NCBI RefSeq assembly: GCF_034008315.1
Contig: NZ_CP125377.1
Span: 62,001 to 126,000 of the forward strand
Length of the DNA stretch: 64,000 nucleotides
Source: Pseudomonas sp. P8_241
Lineage (GTDB): Bacteria; Pseudomonadota; Gammaproteobacteria; Pseudomonadales; Pseudomonadaceae
Direction of reading: 5' to 3'
The position numbers and the translations under genes were made by a program. The notes beneath the pieces are model-generated. The model saw only the letters and a list, made by a program, of their open reading frames with translations. It was not told the DNA's origin and ran no database searches. Positions 35,808-43,926 of this stretch are shown piece by piece (position 1 is the stretch's first letter; the number at the start of each line of letters is the position of its first letter).

Positions 35808-38800
35808 ATGAAAGAGACGGTCAACACGCCACTGCCGAAGAAAAGCACGGCGCTCCACGAAACCAGCCAAGTCCTTACGGTCAACGACGTGGCGGCGCAA
35901 ATGCTGCATCAGGCCCTGAAAGAACGCTTTCCAACCCGCGACCTCGACCCCGACCAGACACTCATAGGCACCCCGCAGTGGCAGTACATGGAAGGTGAAT
36001 TGAGTGCCGGGCCGATTCTGTACGAAACGCTGACCCAGGCACTGGTGCGGCAGTTCTTTACTTCATCCACCGCCAACTATCTCGAAGGCGAGCACTTCCT
36101 GACCCGCCTGCCACTGATTTCGCCCGTCGTGCACCTGAGCATCAGCATCGAAGAGATCGGCGCATTGCTCAACGACTACGCTCCGCTGTTGTTCGTTCTG
36201 TTCGGCGAGCGCCAGCTGGCGTTCTGGAACGGCAAAGGGCGCAGTGCACCTCGCTGGCATGAACTGTCCGACGCGCTGCGCAAGATGCTCAACGTGCAGG
36301 ACGTCGAGGGCTGGGACAGCGATCAATGCCACGTGGCCCGCGCCGTGTCCCTGGATCCCGATAAACAGGAGAGAAAGCACAATGATCGGACCGCAGCAGA
36401 TATCCGGGCCTGCCTGATCGACATCGATACTGTAGACACCGAGGGCACCCGGCATCTGATGATTGCCGGCGCGGCCGTCATCACAGGCCGATACAAAGAT
36501 CGCGACCTGGTGATGATGTACACCGTGGAAGGCGGTTATGAATCGTTCGATTCTCTGGAGAAACTCGGCGCTTCGCTGCCGGTACGGATAGAAGACGAAC
36601 TGGCGGGGCGCGACATGCAATGGCGCTTGTTCGAGCCTGATGGCGATTTTTTCGACCATATGGCCTGGGCGCTGATCAGTACGCAAATTGACACCTTCAG
36701 CGCGAGCACCGGGGGAAATCCATCGAAAAAAAACCTGCACGCAAGCACACCTGAAGCGTCCGGGCACAGCCAACTCGACAAGGCGATACCTGACTGGTTA
36801 TCCCAAGCCTCGGCTGCCGATCTGGATGTCTACAGCCAATCCATAAAAGCCCTGGGTAAACTGCTCAGGCTGTCCGACAGCGCGCTCTACCAGATCCCGC
36901 CCATCGCTGACTTTGCGCTGCAAAAAATGTGTGAAGCAATCCTGGCCGACAAAAAGGACAGGTCAACCGAGCTCCGCCTCGACAAGCTCGAAATCACCAT
37001 CACCAACAGCTTCGAAGCAAGCGGTTTGACACTCCCGAACCTGCTCGACAGGCACACCGAGACCCTCGGCGAATTTGCGCTCGAAAATGAGGCGCCCTAC
37101 CTCGCCTCGCTGCGTTTCCAGGACGCACACCCGGTTCCCGACTGGTTAACTATCGAATACCTGACGGCCAAGGCAGCTCAAGTCAATATCGGTGAGGCAT
37201 ACCCGACGCTGATCAAGAGCAAGCTGATTGAGGACAAAGCACAAGCGTCGCTGCAAGAAAGCGCCTTCATCCAGCAACTGCGCGCAACACTTGCACTCAT
37301 GGCGCTTGAGCACAAACTTCGTCAACTTGGCGGCGTCAATGAACAAGGCTATCGCACCCTTCGCGAGTGGCTGGAACCCACACCAGACAATCAGAAGCCG
37401 GTGGTCATTCGTCCCCTCACCCTCACGCATGGCGGCAGTGACACCGGTGATACGGTTACCAATATGTTCATCATCGCTGCACGCGATCCTGGCGCCGCAC
37501 CGTGCCTGCTTTACCGTCCGCTATTCGAAAAACCTTTGCTGCAATTCCCTTCAGAGCAAAACCTGATTTATGCCCTGCATCAGCCGGGAGAGCTTCGCGA
37601 TTCAGTTTTGGCCTGGCTATCCGACACCGCCTTGAGTTTCAAATACGCCCAGTACGCATTTCCCGTCGGCCTGCCTTCACCCTGGTTGGCGACCCAAGAG
37701 CTCGCCGAACCCTGGACATCGATCACGTGGGCTGGCCCGGTAGGGCTTTCTCCACGGGAACTGACTGGCGACGTGTTTTCCTTCCTGTTCAAAAGCAATG
37801 CCCAGGCAATGGCCGAACTCGCTGATCGACAATCACAATCCAACGCCCAACGACGTTGGGCGCTGCTGCGCGACAGCGGCTGGGCGGTGTTCAACGTCAC
37901 GTCGAATTTCTTCAGCGGTGCAGCGGGTGTTGCCGTTTGGGTCTGGCAGGCGTTCGCCGATATTCAGCAAGCGCTGGACGCACACGAGCGGGGCGACAAG
38001 CCCGCCCAATGGTCGGCGATGGGTGACCTGCTGTTGATGGTGGGAATGGTGCTGGCTCATCGAGCGATCTCAAGACGTAAAACAGAGGTCAGGCCGGCAT
38101 CAAAGCACGGCGATTGGGTCGAGACCGTGCCCGTGCTTAAGCCAGCCGCCCTGCCTGATGTGAAGCTTATCGATACGCCCCTCGCTGGCGAACTGCCAAT
38201 CGACCACTACTCCTCGCTTGAAGTTGGCGGATCGGTCCCACGTCGTTCACCCACTGCATTGGGCATTTACCTGGACAGCATCAAAACCACTCCTCCGGAT
38301 CTGGAAAGCAAACAATGGGTCGTTCTCAAGCGCGGCAACGCTCCCCTCTATCAAATGGGTGAGAACATGTGCGCACAAGTCGGCGAGCGCTGGTTCAAGG
38401 TCGTTGAAGATGACGACGGGGATGTGAAAATTTCCTACCCGGACAACCCGGAACGCACTGGCCCCCTGTTGATTAATGATTTCGGGGGAAACTGGTATCT
38501 GGACTTGCGCCTGCGGCTGCGCGGCGGTGCTGGCGGGGAGAGCCTCAAAAGCAAGTTGAAAGCCAGACGCCAGGAAAAGGAAAAACAAAAAAAGGAACTG
38601 GAAGCCGCGATACATGCGTTCAAAGAGCTGGAGGTGAACAAACGCACCGCATTCGACGCCGCCCAAGAGGAATTGACCAGCGTTCCTGAAAAAGTCGACG
38701 AGGAAAAAGACGGTTCATTCGTCACGTTGCTTGAACAACAGATCACCGATTACGAACAGGTTCTCAAGCAACTGCAACAATGGCGCGACGCAGGAGGGAG

Positions 38801-40286
38801 CAGCAGCGGTTATGTCTATGACTTGGTGCGCCTGACGGCTGAACTGCACAAATACATTTGCATGTGGCTTGTGGCCAAGCGAAAGACTTATGCAGATATC
38901 ACTCACGTCCTGACGCAGGAACCCGAAGTCAACGCAACGCCGCAAACCTACGTCGACAGTGCCACCAAGGCGATTGAGTTGAGCAACAAGATGGTCCTTC
39001 GACTTCAGCTCTCACACACGTCACTGGATCGACTCCTCGATGTTGGCGAATTCGGCCTTTCTGAGGTATCAAAGCTCAGGAAATTGCTTCCGGGATTTAC
39101 CGAGTGGGACTTGAAGGCTAACGAAATTGCGATTTCGTTCGAACTTTGTCTGAAGCAATCGGCTGAGGTCGATCTGGAGCCGGCGCGCGATGCCATCGCG
39201 AAGGTCATTGTGGATGCGACAACCGCGAGCCGCACCGTGGCAAAGCTGCAGAAATCAACTCAAGTCGATACAACCACCGACAATCGCGTTGATAGCTTGA
39301 GTGCTCAGATCGACACCCTTGCCGATGCTGATCAACGCTTGCAGGATCTACCCGGCGACTTCCCCGAACACCTTCAATCGTCCGGGTTGGAGCAGGTGCG
39401 CAACTTGATCCTCGAGTTCAAGACATTAGCCCAGACTCAATTGGACAGGCTGCTACCCAGCACCCTGACACTCCCCGAACCTGCTACCCCGAAGCCCGCC
39501 GTTGCAGGCCCCTCAAGGCAGGCCGGAAAAATCAGTAAAAGCCGGTCTCGAGCATCCATCAAGCCAAAGGAGCCAAACGCCGAAGATCAAGCGTTTGAGG
39601 AGATCATGCCCATCAAGGCTCGTCCCACGCCATTGTCGGAGCGTGACGACAGAGACATTGTCAGCGAAGCGTTGGACCTGGACGCGAACGCTGGTGCTTT
39701 CATCAAAAAAACCCATAAAGACGCGCAAAAACCTCATCGAATTCCTGCGGACATGCAGGACCTCTTCGATATACAAGCCAACCGGATGGAGCAAATGGCC
39801 AGGGAGGTCGAACACATCCTCGCCAAGCCCGCAAACAAACTCGGTGTCGCAAACCTTCCTGCCATGCTCAGGGGCAATGCCAACCGGCTACGTGAGGAGG
39901 GCATCAAGACCCGCGCCATGATGCTCAAGGCGCGCAAACCCAGACAGGCGTATCTGCAATGGATGTTGAGTAACGAACAGGTGCGGATCGTCAAGAATGA
40001 GCAAGGCCGGATCAGGACCAAACAACGCAAGGATTACTTCCAGGAGTACCGGATTCTCGACCTCACCAACAAGGATCAGCCGCTGTGGCTGGCGCACTTT
40101 CACTACGCCACACCTGAAGCTGCGCAAGAAAAATTCACCGCCGCACACCTGAAAATCGCCGATCAGCATTTGGCGACGTTAAGTGCTGAACGCCAGAAGG
40201 AACTGACCGATCTGGCCCCCATTGATTACGTATTGCGCGCAATCACAGATCCCGCCGTGTTTTTTAATCTGCAACCCAAAGCCTGA
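35808..40286 (+). CDS. Very large toxin-like protein (DUF6543 / dermonecrotic-toxin-domain type)
   Basis: The 1492-residue protein resembles the large Pseudomonas proteins annotated with a DUF6543 (dermonecrotic toxin N-terminal) domain; I recall similar C-terminal segments such as KDYFQEYRILDL and PLWLAHFHYATPEAAQEKFTAAHLK. There is no signal peptide. A hydrophobic hairpin lies at about 690-755 (WAVFNVTSNFFSGAAGVAVW, then GDLLLMVGMVLAH), a strong coiled coil at about 915-990, and a Pro/Lys-rich linker near 1225-1260. I chose the ATG at 35808, where AGGGA lies seven bases upstream; an ATG at 35802 is too close to it. No immunity, chaperone or secretion gene is adjacent. A role in toxicity to other cells is inference. 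Confidence 0.7.
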   Translation: MKETVNTPLPKKSTALHETSQVLTVNDVAAQMLHQALKERFPTRDLDPDQTLIGTPQWQYMEGELSAGPILYETLTQALVRQFFTSSTANYLEGEHFLTRLPLISPVVHLSISIEEIGALLNDYAPLLFVLFGERQLAFWNGKGRSAPRWHELSDALRKMLNVQDVEGWDSDQCHVARAVSLDPDKQERKHNDRTAADIRACLIDIDTVDTEGTRHLMIAGAAVITGRYKDRDLVMMYTVEGGYESFDSLEKLGASLPVRIEDELAGRDMQWRLFEPDGDFFDHMAWALISTQIDTFSASTGGNPSKKNLHASTPEASGHSQLDKAIPDWLSQASAADLDVYSQSIKALGKLLRLSDSALYQIPPIADFALQKMCEAILADKKDRSTELRLDKLEITITNSFEASGLTLPNLLDRHTETLGEFALENEAPYLASLRFQDAHPVPDWLTIEYLTAKAAQVNIGEAYPTLIKSKLIEDKAQASLQESAFIQQLRATLALMALEHKLRQLGGVNEQGYRTLREWLEPTPDNQKPVVIRPLTLTHGGSDTGDTVTNMFIIAARDPGAAPCLLYRPLFEKPLLQFPSEQNLIYALHQPGELRDSVLAWLSDTALSFKYAQYAFPVGLPSPWLATQELAEPWTSITWAGPVGLSPRELTGDVFSFLFKSNAQAMAELADRQSQSNAQRRWALLRDSGWAVFNVTSNFFSGAAGVAVWVWQAFADIQQALDAHERGDKPAQWSAMGDLLLMVGMVLAHRAISRRKTEVRPASKHGDWVETVPVLKPAALPDVKLIDTPLAGELPIDHYSSLEVGGSVPRRSPTALGIYLDSIKTTPPDLESKQWVVLKRGNAPLYQMGENMCAQVGERWFKVVEDDDGDVKISYPDNPERTGPLLINDFGGNWYLDLRLRLRGGAGGESLKSKLKARRQEKEKQKKELEAAIHAFKELEVNKRTAFDAAQEELTSVPEKVDEEKDGSFVTLLEQQITDYEQVLKQLQQWRDAGGSSSGYVYDLVRLTAELHKYICMWLVAKRKTYADITHVLTQEPEVNATPQTYVDSATKAIELSNKMVLRLQLSHTSLDRLLDVGEFGLSEVSKLRKLLPGFTEWDLKANEIAISFELCLKQSAEVDLEPARDAIAKVIVDATTASRTVAKLQKSTQVDTTTDNRVDSLSAQIDTLADADQRLQDLPGDFPEHLQSSGLEQVRNLILEFKTLAQTQLDRLLPSTLTLPEPATPKPAVAGPSRQAGKISKSRSRASIKPKEPNAEDQAFEEIMPIKARPTPLSERDDRDIVSEALDLDANAGAFIKKTHKDAQKPHRIPADMQDLFDIQANRMEQMAREVEHILAKPANKLGVANLPAMLRGNANRLREEGIKTRAMMLKARKPRQAYLQWMLSNEQVRIVKNEQGRIRTKQRKDYFQEYRILDLTNKDQPLWLAHFHYATPEAAQEKFTAAHLKIADQHLATLSAERQKELTDLAPIDYVLRAITDPAVFFNLQPKA

Positions 40287-40306
40287 CGCCGGATGGCCGA
40301 CACCTA

Positions 40307-41857
40307 TTAGTCGCGCCAGGCTTTATTGAGCTGTTCAAGGGCTGTCGCTATCGCTGCTTCAGGCACAGCGGCAAACCCCAGGACCAGGCCTGCACGCTGA
40401 TCTTGCGGGGTTGGTGAGTCGGGCAGCCAATAGCTGCTCAGGCGATTGATTTCCACGCCGACACTGGAGGCCTTTTCAACCAGTTCACGTTCGCGCTCCA
40501 GACTCTTTACCGGCACGGTCATGTGCAGACCCGCCGCCACACCGGGCAGGCTGCCCACACCGGGAATATCCACAGGCCAACCGCTCATCAACGCGTTGCG
40601 TCGACTCAAGGCGGCGCGGCGCATACGTCGGATATGCCGCTGGAAGTGCCCGGTAGCCATGAATTCGGCCATCACGACCTGCGTACTGACTTCAGAATGG
40701 CGCACATCCACCGCGCGGCGTTGCGCGAAGGCATCCACCAACCCCGGCGGCAACACCAGATACCCCAGGCGCAAGGCCGGGAAGGCCACCTTGCCGAAGG
40801 TGCCGACGTACAACACCCGCCCATTACGATCGAGTGCCGCCAGCGGTGCCAAAGGTGCGCCGCTGTAACGGTATTCGCCGTCGTAGTCGTCCTCGACGAT
40901 CCAGCCTTGGGTGCGCTCGGCCCAGGCCAGCAACTCCAGGCGACGCGCCAGGCTCATGACCACCCCGGTCGGGTACTGGTGCGAGGGCGTGACATAGGCC
41001 AAACGACAATCGCCAAGCGCGGCCAACTCAGTACAGTCGATGCCTTCGCTGTCCACCGTTACGCCGTGCAATCGAGCCCCCGCCACCGCGAACGCATGCC
41101 CGGCCGCTCGATACCCCGGATTTTCTATGGCGACCCCATCTCCCGGCTCCACCAGCAGCTGTGCACAAAGGCTAATTCCCTGCTGTGCGCCACTGGTGAT
41201 CACAATTTGTTCAGCCGTGCATTGCATGCCACGGGAACTGCGCAAATACGCGGCGATCATTCCACGCAATCGCGCATCACCCGCCGGGTCGCCGTAACAC
41301 AGCTGCTGCAAATCCGGCTTACGCCAGAAAGCCGCATTCAGCTTGGCCCAGACCTCGAAAGGAAACAGATCAAACGCCGGAACACCGACCCGAAACGCCC
41401 GAGGCGGACCACTCGGCGGCGTGGGCAAATGGTGTTTTTCTACACGCCCCAGTGCACTGCTGTGGATAACTTTACTGGATGGATCAACAGGCAAATCACC
41501 CCGATTTGTGGATAAGGCTGTGGGTAACCCTGTTGAAAAGCCTGTGGATACTTTTGTGGATAGTTTTTTTGGCGCCAACGCACTCTGAGGCAGTTGTGCG
41601 ACATAAGTCCCGTCTCCGACCCGACCCTCAATAAATCCTTCGGCATAGAGCTGATCGTAGGCACGCACTACGCTGTTACGGGAAATCGCCAACGCCACCG
41701 CCAGATCGCGGCTCGCCGGCAAGCGTGTGCCACTGGCCAGACGTCCGTCCAGCACCCGCATCCGCAACGCTTGATAGAGCTGACGGCTCAACCCCTGACG
41801 GCGATCAAGCTCAATACCCGCAGGGTTGAATGACAAGGACAGTGGCTCGTTGGTCAT
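40307..41857 (-). CDS. MocR-family (PdxR-like) regulator with an aminotransferase domain
   Basis: The 516-residue protein has an N-terminal GntR-type winged helix (LSRQLYQALRMRVLDGRL, RDLAVALAISRNSVVRAY) and a C-terminal class I aminotransferase-like PLP domain (TSGAQQGISLCAQLLV, EDDYDGEYRYSG, YVGTFGKVAFPALRLGYLV with the PLP Lys). The linker between them (about 100-165) is unusually Ser/Thr-Leu rich because its DNA carries DnaA-box-like repeats. It is divergent from a PaiB-like gene across 90 bases, so it probably controls that group. Confidence 0.9.
   Translation of the reverse strand: MTNEPLSLSFNPAGIELDRRQGLSRQLYQALRMRVLDGRLASGTRLPASRDLAVALAISRNSVVRAYDQLYAEGFIEGRVGDGTYVAQLPQSALAPKKLSTKVSTGFSTGLPTALSTNRGDLPVDPSSKVIHSSALGRVEKHHLPTPPSGPPRAFRVGVPAFDLFPFEVWAKLNAAFWRKPDLQQLCYGDPAGDARLRGMIAAYLRSSRGMQCTAEQIVITSGAQQGISLCAQLLVEPGDGVAIENPGYRAAGHAFAVAGARLHGVTVDSEGIDCTELAALGDCRLAYVTPSHQYPTGVVMSLARRLELLAWAERTQGWIVEDDYDGEYRYSGAPLAPLAALDRNGRVLYVGTFGKVAFPALRLGYLVLPPGLVDAFAQRRAVDVRHSEVSTQVVMAEFMATGHFQRHIRRMRRAALSRRNALMSGWPVDIPGVGSLPGVAAGLHMTVPVKSLERERELVEKASSVGVEINRLSSYWLPDSPTPQDQRAGLVLGFAAVPEAAIATALEQLNKAWRD
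41461..41563 (+). repeat. Cluster of five DnaA-box-like repeats inside the MocR gene
   Basis: On the plus strand there are TGTGGATAA (41461 and 41507), TGTGGGTAA (41519), TGTGGATAC (41543) and TGTGGATAG (41555). The first two are exact complements of the DnaA box TTATCCACA; the last four fall on a 12-base period (12, 24, 12). They encode the repetitive Ser-Thr linker of the MocR protein. Confidence 0.75.
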
Positions 41858-41947
41858 TTCAATGGACCTATGAAATTGCACATAAATGGCTCTTACAACA
41901 GACCAATAGCCTGCCTAGGATGCAAGCATTCGCCAAGGGAAATTTCC

Positions 41948-42577
41948 ATGTACACGCCAAAAGCCTTCGCCATCGACGACCTGCAGGAAATGCAGCAACA
42001 GATACTCGACACCCGCCTCGCGCTGCTGGTCACCCACGGTGAGCAAGGCCTGCAGGCTAGCCATCTACCGCTACTGCTTGATGCCGAGCAAGGGCCAAAC
42101 GGAACGCTGTACGGTCATTTCGCCAAAGCCAATCCGCAATGGAAGGAGCTGCAAAGCGGCGCTGAAGCATTGGTCATTTTTGCCGGCGCCGACGCCTACG
42201 TCAGCCCCGGGTTTTACCCAGGCAAAGCTGAAAACGGCAAAGTCGTGCCGACCTGGAATTATGTCGCCGTCCACGCTTACGGCAGTGCTGAAGTGTTCAC
42301 CGACGCCGAGCGCCTGCTCAAGCTGGTCAGCGCTCTGACAGACCGCCATGAAGCGGGCCGCGCCCAACCCTGGAAAGTCGCTGACGCACCCGTCGACTAC
42401 ATCGAAGGAATGCTCAGAGCCATCGTCGGCTTTGCCCTGCCCGTCCAACGCCTGGAAGGCAAGCGCAAGCTCAGCCAGAACCGCAATGCCGCCGACATCG
42501 CAGGCGTGCGCGAAGGGCTGAGCGCCAGCCGCGACGTGCATGACCAGACCCTCGCCCATTTAATGCCCAAGGAATGA
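41948..42577 (+). CDS. FMN-binding negative regulator family protein (PaiB-like)
   Basis: The 209-residue protein is of the PaiB/FMN-binding split-barrel family: MYTPKAFAIDDLQEMQQQI at the N-terminus, GHFAKANPQW, SPGFYPGKAENGKVVPTWNY and KLSQNRNAADIAGV near the C-terminus. Members bind flavin or act as protease-related regulators in Bacillus; the exact role here is unknown. AGGGA lies seven bases before the ATG. It is first of a likely three-gene group with two GNAT genes and divergent from the MocR regulator. Confidence 0.88.
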   Translation: MYTPKAFAIDDLQEMQQQILDTRLALLVTHGEQGLQASHLPLLLDAEQGPNGTLYGHFAKANPQWKELQSGAEALVIFAGADAYVSPGFYPGKAENGKVVPTWNYVAVHAYGSAEVFTDAERLLKLVSALTDRHEAGRAQPWKVADAPVDYIEGMLRAIVGFALPVQRLEGKRKLSQNRNAADIAGVREGLSASRDVHDQTLAHLMPKE

Positions 42578-42579
42578 AC

Positions 42580-43026
42580 ATGAGTCAGATCGAAATCCGT
42601 CAGGTCAGCGCCGACGACCAGGCTGCCTGGCTGCCGCTGTGGCAAGCCTACCTGCGCTTCTATAAAACCGAATTGCCGCAGACCGTCACCCAAAACACCT
42701 GGCAGCGCATGCTCGATCCGAACGAACCCACCCACGCCGCCCTCGCCTGGGCCGATGGCAAAGCGGTGGGCATAGTGCATTTCATCTACCATCGTTCGAA
42801 CTGGGCCATCGAAAACTCCTGTTACCTGCAAGACTTGCTGGTAGCTCCAGAAACCCGCGGCACCGGTGTCGGCCGCCAGCTGATCGAATTCGTCTATACC
42901 ACAGCCAGGGCCGACGGCTGTAACAAGGTCCATTGGTTGACCCACGAAAGCAACGCGACCGCGATCCAACTCTACGAGCGCATCGCCGAACGCCCCGGTT
43001 TTATTCAGTTTCGCAAAGCCATTTAA
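42580..43026 (+). CDS. GNAT-family N-acetyltransferase
   Basis: The 148-residue protein has the GNAT fold; the acetyl-CoA loop is ETRGTGVGRQLIEFVY (around 105-120) and the C-terminal NATAIQLYERIAERPGFIQF ends the domain. I chose the ATG at 42580 because AAGGA lies seven bases upstream; an ATG at 42574 overlaps the paiB stop and has no spacing. It starts two bases after the preceding stop and is probably co-translated. The substrate is unknown. Confidence 0.9.
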   Translation: MSQIEIRQVSADDQAAWLPLWQAYLRFYKTELPQTVTQNTWQRMLDPNEPTHAALAWADGKAVGIVHFIYHRSNWAIENSCYLQDLLVAPETRGTGVGRQLIEFVYTTARADGCNKVHWLTHESNATAIQLYERIAERPGFIQFRKAI

Positions 43027-43043
43027 GGTTCAAGGAGAGCAAT

Positions 43044-43715
43044 ATGTCGACCTCACTCGCCGACTGGAAAGGCGTCCCGGCACCCACGGTTCAACTGATC
43101 GAGGGACGTTTCATCCGCCTCGAAAGACTCGACCCGGCGCGCCACAGCGAGGGTTTGTTCAAGGCCCTGCAAGGCCCGGGCGCTGACCCCAAGCTGTGGG
43201 ATTATTTACCCTACGGCCCTTTCCCGGAGCGCAGCGTGTTCAACGATTGGTTGAACAACCATGCAGCCCAAAGCGATCCGTATTTCTTTGCCGTGATTGA
43301 CCGTGCGAGCGGCGACGTACAAGGGATCCTCAGCCTGATGTCGATCGTCCCGGCTCAGGGCCGCATCGAAATTGGCCACGTCACCTTCGGCGCGCCGATG
43401 CAGCGCTCGCCGAAAAGCACTGAAGCGGTTTACCTGCTGGCAAAGGAATCCTTCGCACTGGGCTATCGTCGTCTGGAGTGGAAATGCAACAACGGCAACG
43501 CCCGTTCCAAATACGCAGCCGAACGTTTGGGTTTCAGTTTTGAAGGGGTGTTTCGTCAGCACATGGTAGTCAAGGGACAGAACCGCGATACCGCGTGGTA
43601 TTCGATTCTGGATTCGGAATGGCCTGCGATTGGCGCTGGGTTCGAAATGTGGTTGAGCGATGAAAATCAGACAGCGACTGGACAGGTGAAAGGGTTGGTT
43701 GAGTGTCGGGGGTAA
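43044..43715 (+). CDS. GNAT acetyltransferase of the RimJ/RimL type
   Basis: The 223-residue protein belongs to the Acetyltransf_3 branch: IRLERLDPARHSEGLFKAL near the N-terminus, GHVTFGAPMQRSPKSTEAVY and WKCNNGNARSKYAAERLGF in the core, and a C-terminal YSILDSEWPAI. AAGGAGAG lies directly upstream of the ATG at 43044. It follows the other GNAT gene by 17 bases. Relatives modify protein N-termini, antibiotics or amines; the substrate here cannot be stated. Confidence 0.9.
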   Translation: MSTSLADWKGVPAPTVQLIEGRFIRLERLDPARHSEGLFKALQGPGADPKLWDYLPYGPFPERSVFNDWLNNHAAQSDPYFFAVIDRASGDVQGILSLMSIVPAQGRIEIGHVTFGAPMQRSPKSTEAVYLLAKESFALGYRRLEWKCNNGNARSKYAAERLGFSFEGVFRQHMVVKGQNRDTAWYSILDSEWPAIGAGFEMWLSDENQTATGQVKGLVECRG

Positions 43716-43892
43716 TGCACTCCCGAACTTGGTCATAGACAGCGACCTCCTGGTTTGCCGTAGGAAAAAGCGCAAACTCAAAGGGAAAACGACTACCAGC
43801 TTTGAGCCGTCATCCTTTTTTTACATGACTATCTGACCCGCCCCGCAAAAGCACCGGAAGTAGCTGACATCCGTAGCTTTAGCCCATCTTTA

Positions 43893-43925
43893 AAGTTTGG
43901 CCTCCTGTCAAAAGAGGCCAAACTT
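43893..43925 (+). promoter_or_regulatory. Perfect hairpin covering the ribosome binding site of the autotransporter gene
   Basis: AAGTTTGGCCTC (43893-43904) pairs perfectly with GAGGCCAAACTT (43914-43925), a nine-base loop between. The only plausible Shine-Dalgarno sequence, GAGG (43914-43917), lies in the 3' arm, nine bases before the ATG at 43927. In RNA this would block initiation unless opened. There is no T run after it, so it is not an intrinsic terminator. Confidence 0.65.
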
Positions 43926-43926
43926 G

